A DNA stretch of 64,000 nt. Origin: CAZOVB01 sp046541415. GTDB taxonomy: Bacteria > Planctomycetota > Phycisphaerae > SM23-33. Under the pieces are notes generated by a model. The model saw only the letters and a list, made by a program, of their open reading frames with translations, searched no databases and was not told the origin of the DNA. Of this stretch, positions 15,460-23,700 are shown in pieces (within the stretch, counting starts at the first letter, position 1; every line of letters begins with the position of its first letter). Both the position numbers and the translations under genes were made by a program. The stretch lies in the NCBI GenBank assembly GCA_046541415.1, contig JBKHDI010000012.1:7827-71826 (forward strand), in the 5' to 3' direction.

Positions 15460-16536
15460 TCAGGTGATCAGCATCGCGTCGCCGTAGGAGTAGAACCGGT
15501 AGCCGGTTTCCACCGCGCGGCGGTAGGCAGCCAGCGTTCGGACGATCCCGTCGCAACTGCCCGGGCTTACGAAAGCCGAGACCAGCATCAGCAGCGTGCT
15601 GCGCGGCAGGTGGAAGTTGGTGATCATCGCGTCGACGCAATGGAACTCGGCCGGGGGATAGATATAGATCCGGCTCTGGCCGGTCTCCGGGCGGATGGGG
15701 CCGGTCGAGGCGACGGTTTCCAGTACGCGGACCGAGGTGGTCCCGACGGCCACGACGCGGCGGCCTGCCTGCTTGGTCCGGTCAACTGCCGCCGCGGCCG
15801 ATTCCGACAGTTCGTACCACTCGGCGTGCATTTCGTGCTGCTCGGCCGTGGAAGCCTTGACCGGCAGAAACGTGCCCAGCCCCACGTGCAGCGTAACGCT
15901 GGTCCGTTCGATCCCACGCTGCGCCAGCCGCTCGAGCAACTCGGGCGTAAAGTGCAGCCCGGCGGTCGGGGCGGCCACGGCGCCCGGCCTTTGCGAGAAG
16001 ACCGTCTGGTAGCGGGATTTGTCCTGCTCGACCTGCTCGTCGGCAGCCCGGTCGGGGCCAGGCCGACGGATGTAGGGCGGCAGCGGCGCGGCGCCGATCT
16101 GTTCCAGCAGTTCCGCTGCTTCTGCAGGCGGCTCGGGCCGGGCCAGCCATCTACCCTTGCCGAGGTTCTGCCCCAGGACAAGTCGCACCGTCTCGGACCC
16201 GGCCAACTCCAGCGCCTCACCGGGCCTGCAGCGGTTTGCGCCTTTGAGCATCAGCTCCCACTGGCCCTGCGGGTCGGTCTGCAGGTAGAGCCCCTCGATC
16301 CGTCCGCCGCTGGCCCGGCGAGCGGTGAACCGCGCGGGAATCACCCGGGTATTGTTGACCACCAGCAAGTCGCCGGGGCACAGCAGGTCCGGCAGGTCGC
16401 TGAAGCGATGGTCGGCCGGGGTGGACCGGCTGCGGTCCAGGTGCATCAGCCGCGACGCGTCGCGCCGCTTAAGCGGCTGCTGGGCGATCCGATCGGCGGG
16501 CAGGTCAAAGTCGAATGCGTCGACGGGCAGGGCCAC
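15460..16536 (-). CDS. queA: S-adenosylmethionine:tRNA ribosyltransferase-isomerase QueA
   Basis: 358 residues, the family length. The N-terminus (FDFDLPADRIAQQPLKRRDASRLM) and LLVVNNTRVIPARF are diagnostic, as are GEALELAG, APTAGLHFTPELL and VGTTSVRVLET. It transfers the ribosyl moiety of SAM to preQ1 in tRNA to form epoxyqueuosine. The start is GTG at 16536 with GGAG about ten bases upstream. A QueG-like protein is encoded at 3.7-4.6 kb, so at least part of queuosine synthesis is represented in the window. Confidence 0.94.
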   Translation of the reverse strand: MALPVDAFDFDLPADRIAQQPLKRRDASRLMHLDRSRSTPADHRFSDLPDLLCPGDLLVVNNTRVIPARFTARRASGGRIEGLYLQTDPQGQWELMLKGANRCRPGEALELAGSETVRLVLGQNLGKGRWLARPEPPAEAAELLEQIGAAPLPPYIRRPGPDRAADEQVEQDKSRYQTVFSQRPGAVAAPTAGLHFTPELLERLAQRGIERTSVTLHVGLGTFLPVKASTAEQHEMHAEWYELSESAAAAVDRTKQAGRRVVAVGTTSVRVLETVASTGPIRPETGQSRIYIYPPAEFHCVDAMITNFHLPRSTLLMLVSAFVSPGSCDGIVRTLAAYRRAVETGYRFYSYGDAMLIT

Positions 16537-16683
16537 TTCGGGATTTCTCCATTCTTTTGCAGTTCTGCCGAAACATCAGTTAGCGCCAATCGGCTGCTTC
16601 CCACAATGCAAACCAGGTGCATCTTCCACGCAAGATCATTCATTCTATAGGTTTACTGTGATTGACCACTGCTTTTCCACTGC

Positions 16684-16692
16684 TTATCCACA
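16684..16692 (+). other. Perfect DnaA-box-type nonamer in an AT-rich gap
   Basis: TTATCCACA, the consensus DnaA box, lies in the 249-base gap between queA and the small gene at 16786. A weaker box TTTTCCACT starts at about 16670 and TCTTCCACG at about 16618, in the same orientation. The gap is clearly AT-richer than the surroundings. Three related boxes is suggestive but too few to call an origin. Confidence 0.45.
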
Positions 16693-16785
16693 GGGTAGTC
16701 CGTCCGCGGCCGGCTCGTCGATTGAAGATCCGGTGAAGGTCCGGTTTTGCTAATTCTCTGTATTGTACTGATTTGCAATTAACCA

Positions 16786-17091
16786 ATGACTCATGTCGAT
16801 TCAGCCGATGCAGGTAGGGAGACCTCTTCATCGCTGCCAGGCAGACAGGGCGTGACAGGGTCGCCCGATCTGCCCATTCCGGCTCCGGAGAAACGCCTCG
16901 TGGCTGCGAACCTCGAACAACTTGCCGTCCACATCGCCGGTCTGGATCGGCCGGGGCTGCTGGACTACCTCGAAACGCTGCGGTGCACCTTCGAGCTGGA
17001 TTTCACAGCCGAGTTTCTGCGGTCCCTTCCGGTGGATCAGTTGCGACACATCGCTTTGGCGGCCTCGCTGCATCGACGCCTGGAGCCGTAG
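16786..17091 (+). CDS. Small protein of unknown function
   Basis: 101 residues. I do not recognise it. The first 35 residues look disordered; from about residue 38 it reads as amphipathic helices (ANLEQLAVHIAGLDRPGLLDYL, then AEFLRSLPVDQLRHIALAAS). No signal peptide or cysteine motif. No clear ribosome-binding site precedes the ATG, so translation may be leaderless or start internally. It converges on the next gene with a two-base gap. Codon use looks like its neighbours, which favours a real gene. Confidence 0.5.
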   Translation: MTHVDSADAGRETSSSLPGRQGVTGSPDLPIPAPEKRLVAANLEQLAVHIAGLDRPGLLDYLETLRCTFELDFTAEFLRSLPVDQLRHIALAASLHRRLEP

Positions 17092-17093
17092 TG

Positions 17094-17768
17094 TCAGATG
17101 AGCTTGCGAAGCAGCGACTGGACGACGGGCTGGTCGTCCTCGTTGCAGGAGTAGCTGAAGGTCGCCTTGGGGGTAATGCTCACCGAAGCGAAGCCGCCTG
17201 GGGCTTTAAAGCGGATCCGGGCCTGGGAGGCGAACTCGGCGTACTCTTCCAGAAAGTCCTTGCCGTGCTGGGTATCGAGGAATTTCGGCGCGTAAGGCCC
17301 GGACATGAAGGAGTTATGTGCGTACTCCTTGACCCGGACGCTCTTGAGCTGGGGGCGGTCGGCGTTGTTCATCATCTTCTCGATCGACGCCGGGACGTCG
17401 ACCTCGATCGGCTCGACCAGCGTCGGCAGGGCCAGGCAGCTGCCGAAAAACGCCCCGAGTTGCTCGATCGAGCTGGCCGGACCTGCGTAGATCTCCAGCA
17501 TCTCGGTATCGGGTCGAACGGCAAAGGGCAGGACCGAGACCTTCTCGACGGCCTGGGAGACGATCTGCTGGCTGTCCGGATCGAGCTTCTGGACGGCCTG
17601 CTGGGTCTTGCGGATGATCGTGCCGAACGCCGCCGGGCCGTTGGCCGAAGCGTCCAGCACGCCGAATTCCTCGGTCTCCGGCAGGCCGAACTCAGCCATC
17701 GCCTGGACAAGTTCTTCCGGCCGGCAGCAGCCGCGGATTCGGGCGAAATTCAAGCGAAACGATGCCAT
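17094..17768 (-). CDS. Protein of unknown function
   Basis: 224 residues, ATG start, no signal peptide or transmembrane segment. I do not recognise the family. It has an alpha/beta look: MASFRLNFARIRG at the start, a Gln/Asp/Ser helix (AVQKLDPDSQQIVSQAVEKV, residues about 58-77), a region with several Pro and Ala residues, and a beta-rich C-terminus (IRFKAPGGFASVSITPKATFSYSCNED). Divergent from the zinc-ribbon gene across a 344-base gap. Probably a cytosolic protein of a lineage-restricted family. Confidence 0.6.
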   Translation of the reverse strand: MASFRLNFARIRGCCRPEELVQAMAEFGLPETEEFGVLDASANGPAAFGTIIRKTQQAVQKLDPDSQQIVSQAVEKVSVLPFAVRPDTEMLEIYAGPASSIEQLGAFFGSCLALPTLVEPIEVDVPASIEKMMNNADRPQLKSVRVKEYAHNSFMSGPYAPKFLDTQHGKDFLEEYAEFASQARIRFKAPGGFASVSITPKATFSYSCNEDDQPVVQSLLRKLI

Positions 17769-17966
17769 AGCGTTGGATCCTCGAAGGGACAGTCTTTCGG
17801 AAACAGGCTATCATACGCCCTGGCCGATCCAGATCAAGGCCCTGCGCCTGCCAGAGGCCGGAGGGATGGGGTTGGCTTTGACCGAAACCCATGGGCAGGA
17901 GGTTTGTTGCAACACAAGCCCCTCGCGTGCGTCTACAGGGGCAAGGGAGACATTCCGGCGAAGGGT

Positions 17967-17996
17967 TTGCTTTCCTGCCGGAACAGACCGTATATT
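17967..17996 (+). promoter_or_regulatory. Candidate promoter for the zinc-ribbon protein gene
   Basis: TTGCTT at 17967-17972, 18-base spacer, TATATT at 17991-17996, about 117 bases before the ATG at 18113. This is the only good promoter-like pair I see in the 344-base divergent gap 17769-18112; the rest of that gap shows nothing else clear. Confidence 0.4.
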
Positions 17997-18112
17997 GCCC
18001 TTGGGCCTGGGCTTCGGTGCTTTTCTGTTCTGCAGCCGGCACTGCGCTGTCCATGGGCGTCGCCCGGAGGCAAAGTGGAAGTTTGTGCAGAACACACACA
18101 GGGAGAGTTGGG

Positions 18113-19252
18113 ATGAATGGTCGACTGGTAGCCTGCCCGGCATGCGGCACATTGCTCGATGCACCGCCTGAGGCGGCTGACTGCATCGTGCGCTGCGGAA
18201 ACTGCAAGAAACGGTTCCGCCTGCCGAAGAAATTGGCCGCCACGGGTGACGCGATCGCCAGTTGGCTGTGGACCGACCGGAACGTCGAGGAAGATGAGGA
18301 GCCCGCCCAACCTGTCTCGTCTGGCAAATACGACCCGAAGGAAGAGTCGATGATGTTCCTGGCCGACCTGCACGAGCAGGACCCCGCCGGGGCCATCCGC
18401 CTGGTCAGGCTGGGCTCGGAGGGGGCGTTGTTCGAGTATTCCGCCCACCGGATGGAAGATGAAGTCTTCCGCAGCGCCATGCCCCGCCTGTGCGTCCGCT
18501 GCTCCAGTCGCGTCGACCTGGTCGCACACCCGATCATCTTCGCTCAGGAGATGGATGACAGCGTCTCGCTGGCCGCGGAATACGCAGCCGGGGCGCTGAA
18601 GATGGACTGGGCCGACGTGCGGAAACTCACCGGTCCGCAGGTGCTTGCCAAGCTGGGCAGCATCCCCAACCTGCCCCATCCGGCCAGTCTGCCCATGCCC
18701 TTCTGGATCTGCGACATCTGCTCGGGCGTGGGACTGGTTTCCGGGCAATGCAATATCGACCCGTCCCACGGCAGCGGGTGGTTCCGTCTGCGGATCGCCA
18801 ACCTGGAAGTCGCCGAGAAGTTCCTGATCAACCTGGGCAAGGAAAACAGCGTCGAGCACGCCGAGATCCGCCTGCGGATCGACTCGCTCGACAAGCACCC
18901 GTGGATGTCTCTGTCGGCCTCGGTGCAGCATCGCATCGAGCAGTGGTATCAGCCCAAGGGGCAGGAACAATTTCTGGCCTACGTGCCCGACCGCGACCGC
19001 AGCACAACCGAGGACGGGGTCTACGGGATCATCGTCACCGACCAGCGGATGATCTTCCACTGCAAGTACCGACACTACGAAAGCCCGCGCGATCTGCCGA
19101 TCCACCTGGAGTGGTCCACCCGTCGCGGCAGGATGGTTCTGCACATGCGCAGCCCCGGGTGGGAGTCCCCCCGGTTCTACATCGACCGCCAGGGCCTGGC
19201 CCTGCTGCGAAAGGCCCTGCAGCGCGGCCAATTCGCCGCCCGATGGTATTGA
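18113..19252 (+). CDS. Zinc-ribbon protein of unknown function
   Basis: 379 residues from the ATG at 18113, with GGGAGAG just upstream; the open frame extends 5' but has no better start. Residues 8-35 form a zinc ribbon (CPACG and CGNCKK) like those that open many planctomycete proteins. A second group of cysteines is near residues 124-127 (CVRC) and 200-203 (CDIC). The C-terminal part (about residues 245-379) is beta-rich and charged (VYGIIVTDQRMIFHCKYRHYESPRDLPIHL), resembling a PH-like or lipid-binding-type fold, but I cannot assign it. No signal peptide. Confidence 0.65.
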   Translation: MNGRLVACPACGTLLDAPPEAADCIVRCGNCKKRFRLPKKLAATGDAIASWLWTDRNVEEDEEPAQPVSSGKYDPKEESMMFLADLHEQDPAGAIRLVRLGSEGALFEYSAHRMEDEVFRSAMPRLCVRCSSRVDLVAHPIIFAQEMDDSVSLAAEYAAGALKMDWADVRKLTGPQVLAKLGSIPNLPHPASLPMPFWICDICSGVGLVSGQCNIDPSHGSGWFRLRIANLEVAEKFLINLGKENSVEHAEIRLRIDSLDKHPWMSLSASVQHRIEQWYQPKGQEQFLAYVPDRDRSTTEDGVYGIIVTDQRMIFHCKYRHYESPRDLPIHLEWSTRRGRMVLHMRSPGWESPRFYIDRQGLALLRKALQRGQFAARWY

Positions 19253-19255
19253 TAT

Positions 19256-19277
19256 TGATCAGTTGATCAACTGATCA
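19256..19277. repeat. Perfect 22-bp palindrome between convergent genes
   Basis: The half-site TGATCAGTTGA is followed exactly by its reverse complement. It begins four bases after the plus-strand stop and its last three bases are the stop codon of the PSP1 gene. A hairpin here could end transcription in both directions, but there is no T-run on either side; a dimeric DNA-binding protein site is the alternative. Confidence 0.6.
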
Positions 19278-20564
19278 GCCGTCCGAGGCTCCCCCGCCTC
19301 CCGACGATGTGGCCGAGGAAGACGAACCGCCCTTGGGCTTCTTGCGCCGACGCCGTCGACGCCGCCGACTCTTGCCCGCCTTGTCGCCCTTGTCCGAGGC
19401 GCCCTCGGCCTGTCCGGACGCGCCCTTGCCCGAGCTGCGACGGGTCTTGCGCCGTCTGGGACGCCTGCGCCGGGATTTGCTCTCGGACTCGCCCTCATCC
19501 TGGCTGTCGGAGCTCTGCGGGTCCGGCCCTTGCTCATCGGCCGGCTCGGGCGCAGCCGGCGCAGGCTTGGGCGCAGGCTGGTTCGGATCCGGCTCGCCGA
19601 TATCCTGCTCGATGATGTCCTCATTCGGTACGGCCACGAAGGTCCCGTCGGGCAACTGCAGGCGAACCAACTGCGTGATGATCTGGGTCGAGATCACCTT
19701 GCCGACAAGCGCGTCCTTCGTGCGGACCCATATCTTGCGCTTGGGCAGCTGGCGCCGCAGCTCGACATAGGTGGAGTCTTCGTAGCGGAGGCAGCACATC
19801 AGCCGCCCGCAGCGGCCGGAGATCTTCGACGGGTCCAGCGTGGCCTTCTGGACTTTGGCCATCCGCATCGAGACCGGCTTGAGTTCCTTGAGGTACTGCT
19901 GGCAGCAGCAGACCTGCCCGCAACGCTCCATGTCGGCGACCAGCCGGGCCTCGTCGCGGGCGCCGACCTGGCGCATTTCGATCCGCGTGCGGTACTCCGC
20001 GGCCAGCTGCTTGACCAGCTCGCGGAAGTCGACCCGATGCTCGGCCGTAAAGTAGAAGATGATCCTCTCGCCGCCGAGCAGGTGCTCGACCGAGACGAGC
20101 TTCATCTCCAGGCCCAGGTCCTTGATCAGCTTGCGGCAGAAGGATCGTTCGCTGTCGGCTGAGCTTTCCAGGTGGCGGAAGTCGATCAGATCCTGCGGGG
20201 TCGCCGCCCGGAGGACGCGACCGTTCCTTCGGAAGGGGTAGTTCTCGCCGTTCTCCTTCAGCCAGGCGGCCAGGCGGTCGGGCACGATGGTAAACAGGTT
20301 GTCGTCGTCGACGAGGTTTGCGACCACTTCGGCCAGTTCCACGCCGCGATCGGTCCGCACGACCATCTTTTTGCCCGGCAGGGGGCGCGTATCGAGGTTG
20401 TGGCGAAACTGCCCGAGGTATCTCATCTGCCCGTATCGCCCGATGATCGCGCCGCTGCGGGAGGGTTTTTCGCCGGTTCTCTGCGAGGGCGTGCCGGCCT
20501 GGTCCGAACCGGATGTGTCTGCAGGGGCGTTCTGGGGCCCGTCGGGTCCCGAAGACTCTGACAT
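19275..20564 (-). CDS. PSP1 C-terminal domain protein (RicT/YaaT-like) with a basic low-complexity tail
   Basis: 429 residues from the ATG at 20564 with GGAG six bases upstream; a longer frame exists but its extra 43 residues are low-quality. After a disordered N-terminus, the PSP1 domain (residues about 45-290) has QCGQV-type cysteines (CGQVCCCQQYLKELKPVSMRMA) and SGRCGRLMCCLRYED, the hallmark of RicT/YaaT proteins, which in Bacillus work with partners carrying iron-sulfur clusters to influence RNase Y and mRNA maturation. From about residue 350 the protein is a tail rich in Arg, Lys, Ser and Gly (two blocks of RRRRRRRR type), which suggests nucleic-acid binding. Confidence 0.85.
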   Translation of the reverse strand: MSESSGPDGPQNAPADTSGSDQAGTPSQRTGEKPSRSGAIIGRYGQMRYLGQFRHNLDTRPLPGKKMVVRTDRGVELAEVVANLVDDDNLFTIVPDRLAAWLKENGENYPFRRNGRVLRAATPQDLIDFRHLESSADSERSFCRKLIKDLGLEMKLVSVEHLLGGERIIFYFTAEHRVDFRELVKQLAAEYRTRIEMRQVGARDEARLVADMERCGQVCCCQQYLKELKPVSMRMAKVQKATLDPSKISGRCGRLMCCLRYEDSTYVELRRQLPKRKIWVRTKDALVGKVISTQIITQLVRLQLPDGTFVAVPNEDIIEQDIGEPDPNQPAPKPAPAAPEPADEQGPDPQSSDSQDEGESESKSRRRRPRRRKTRRSSGKGASGQAEGASDKGDKAGKSRRRRRRRRKKPKGGSSSSATSSGGGGASDG

Positions 20565-20781
20565 ACCGGTACTCCGTATCGTTTCCACGGCGGCCCGTGG
20601 GAAAAAGCGGGTTCCACCCCCGGTCCGTAGTCGGGGTTCATACGCCTGGCAAGGCGGCGCCTGGCTTTGCGGGCCCGGCCGGCATGTCGACACCCATCTT
20701 GCGACGGCAGCCGATCGGCCAGCTTCGATTATACGGAATCATCTGTCTGAGCGAAGGTAAATCCCCCATGGGCTGGCCGAG

Positions 20782-23700
20782 TCAGTCTGCCGCAGCGGCC
20801 GGACCCTCGCCTGCCGGGGCCAGCAGACCGTCCTCATCGACGCGCAACCGCCCGTCCTGCAGCTGCTGATCAAGCGTCTGTTCGACCATCTCGGCGATGC
20901 GCCTGCCCGTCAGGCCGAAGCCTAACAGGTGGGCCGTCTGGCTGACCAGGTCCTCGCGCGTCATGCCGTACTGGCTTTCCAGCAGCAGCATCGCAGCTGC
21001 GGCGACCTCCTCGGGGCAGATCAGCCCCGCGTCGCGCAGGGCCTCATCGTCGCGGCGCCGGACGGGCGGGGCCTGCATCCCCGCCGGCCAGGCGAAGTCG
21101 CCCCGGACCGCGATTCGGCCGCTGCGGGCGGCAGTTTCGGTCGCCCGTCTCGCCCGGTCAGCCACGCGCGAGCCGACGCGGCTGATCTCGAAGGCCGCAG
21201 CCAGGCGCCGGGCGATTTCGTCCAGGTGGACCGGCCCCTCGGTCTGCACGATCTGCCCGACCCGCTCGCCCAGTTCGTCGATCGGCTGGGTATAGAACAT
21301 CTCGCTGTCGCCCGGCTGATCCGGCGACCAGAGCACGTAGGGCTGGGACAGGGACGTGTGAATCTCGTCGCCGCCGGCGGAGTCGACCGGCTTGGCCCTG
21401 CTGGCCTCGGAGGTCGGGATCGTCGCGAACGTCGGGGCCAACTGACCCCGACGCGCCTGCTCGATCGCCTCGATCAACTTCTCGATCCGCCGGCCCGGCC
21501 GGCGGAAGAAGTCCACCGACCAGAGCCGCACCACCCGCCAGCCGAGTTGTTCGAGCACCTGCTGACGCAGCCGGTCGCGGTCGCGCGCGGTCCGCTCGGC
21601 GCGGTAGTCCTTCCCGTCGCATTCGATGCCCAGCACGCACCGCTGCGGATCGTCCGGGTCGCAGACGGCCAGGTCGATCCCGAACCGCCCCGGGCCCACC
21701 GATCGCCGCACCGGATAGCCGCGCTCGGTCAACTGCGAGTAGACGGCTGACTCCATCGCCGAGACCTTCTCTTCGCTGCCGGCCGGGCGGTTCTCAGTTG
21801 CCTCCCACGCGTGCTGGAGGTAGTGATGCAGCGCGTGGACGCCGCGCGCCTGCGTGGCCGAGAGATCGAAATCTTCCGGGCGGATCGAAGTGAAGACCAC
21901 GCACCGCCGCCGGGCGCGGGTGACCAGCACGTTGAGCCGGCGCCAGCCCCCGTCCTGGTTCAGGGGCCCGAAGTTCATGCTCAGCCGCTCGCCCGGATCG
22001 GACCGTCCGTAGCCGATCGACAGGAAGATCACGTCGCGCTCGTCGCCTTGGATGGTCTCCAGGTTTTTGACGAAAAACGGCTCGGCTTTGTCGCGTGCGA
22101 AAAATCCCGCCAGCGAGTCGTCGCGCCGGCGGAGCGTTTCGATCGCATCCAGAATCGCCTGCTGCTGGGCCTTGCTGAACGCCCCCACTCCCAGCGACAG
22201 CTCGGGATGGGCCTGAGCATGGTCAAAGACCGCCTCGGCGATCCGTTCAGCCTGGAGGCGGTTGGTCCCGCTGTGACCGCGGTCGTACCAGTCTTCCGGT
22301 TCGTAGACGGCCGAGAGGCCCAGCCGCTGGCCGCGGGGGTGTGGCGAGGGGAAGACCACCAGTTGATCGTCGTAGAATTCGGCCGAGGAGAAGGCGATCA
22401 GCGACTCGTGTCGGCTGCGGTAGTGCCACTTCAGCCGGATCCGCGGCAGGGTCATCTCGCCGCGATCGAGGATGGATTCCATGTCGGCCAGTCCGGCTGC
22501 GGCGTCCGAGGCCGTCGGCTCGCCGCCCATGGCCGAGAAGAACGTGGTGGGCGGCAGCTGGTGGTTGTCCCCGACGAGCACGAGTTGTTTGCCCCGGGCG
22601 ATGGCGCCCAGTGCGTCGGCGGGTTCGACCTGGCTGGCCTCGTCGAAGATCACCACGTCGAAGCGCAGCGAGGCCGGGTCGAGGAACTGGGCCACCGACA
22701 GCGGGCTCATCATCAGGCAGGGCTTGATCCGACGGATGACCTGCCCGGCGTCGCGGAAGATCGCCCGGATGCTCCTGCCGCCCCGCTTGCGGCGGACCTC
22801 GCCCAGGACGATGCCCAGCCCGCTGGAGGGGGCGGCCTGGATCTGCCCGTCCGGGCGGCTTTCGGCCAGGCGGCCGTGGAGGCGAAGCGGCGTGGTCGAG
22901 AGATATTTCACGTCCGCCCGGGCGAACTGCTTGCGGCGTGAATCGTGTTCGGCCGCGTTGAACTGCCCCAGCGGTTCGCGTCGGCTGACGGCGTATTCGG
23001 CGATGCAGCGGCTGGCCTGTTTTTCCAGCGCCAGGGCCCAGAGCTCCGGCTCGCAGTGGTTGATTGCCTCGGCTGCCCACCCGCCGACAGGGCCTGCCAG
23101 GACCTGCTGGAGGCTCTGCTGCCAGGCAGCCCAGGCGTGCAGCGTCTCGTGCTGGTTGATCATCTCCTCCAGTCGCCCGGCGGTCTGCTCGAAGCCGACC
23201 TGTTCTGCCTGGGCGTCGAGCCACTTGTCTTCCAGCTCCAGCAGGTCTACCACTTCGCGTCGGGCGCGGTCCCACTCGGCCAGCGTCCGGGCCTGCTCGT
23301 CGCGGGCCTGCCTCAGCGGCCCAGGATCGACCTTGCCGGCAGCGACATCGATCGCAGCCGAGCCGGCCAGGTTCCGCTGGACCAGCCGCCGGAACCGCTG
23401 GAGCCACTGGGCTGTCTCGTACAGGCCCGCCAGGTCCGCTTGGTCGATCCCCTGCCAGAGGGGTCCGAAGTGCCCAGCCAGCACGCGGTCCTGGGCGGCC
23501 AGGTCGCCGCAGATTCCTTCAAGCTTCGCCAGCTTGCCCAGATCGGCCAACTGCTGGAGCGGTTCGGGCTGATAGCTTTCATACCGCATTTCGGCGATCC
23601 GTTTCCGGTCGGCCCAGTGGCCCGGGCTCAGCCAGCGCCAGAAGCCCTTCGAGCGGTCGGCGACGCGCCGGGTCAGTTCGGTGACATCGGCCGCGGCGAC

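Noticed and set aside
16537..16785. Replication origin
   Set aside because: Only one perfect DnaA box and two weak ones, no dnaA or other origin gene nearby; kept as an observation only.
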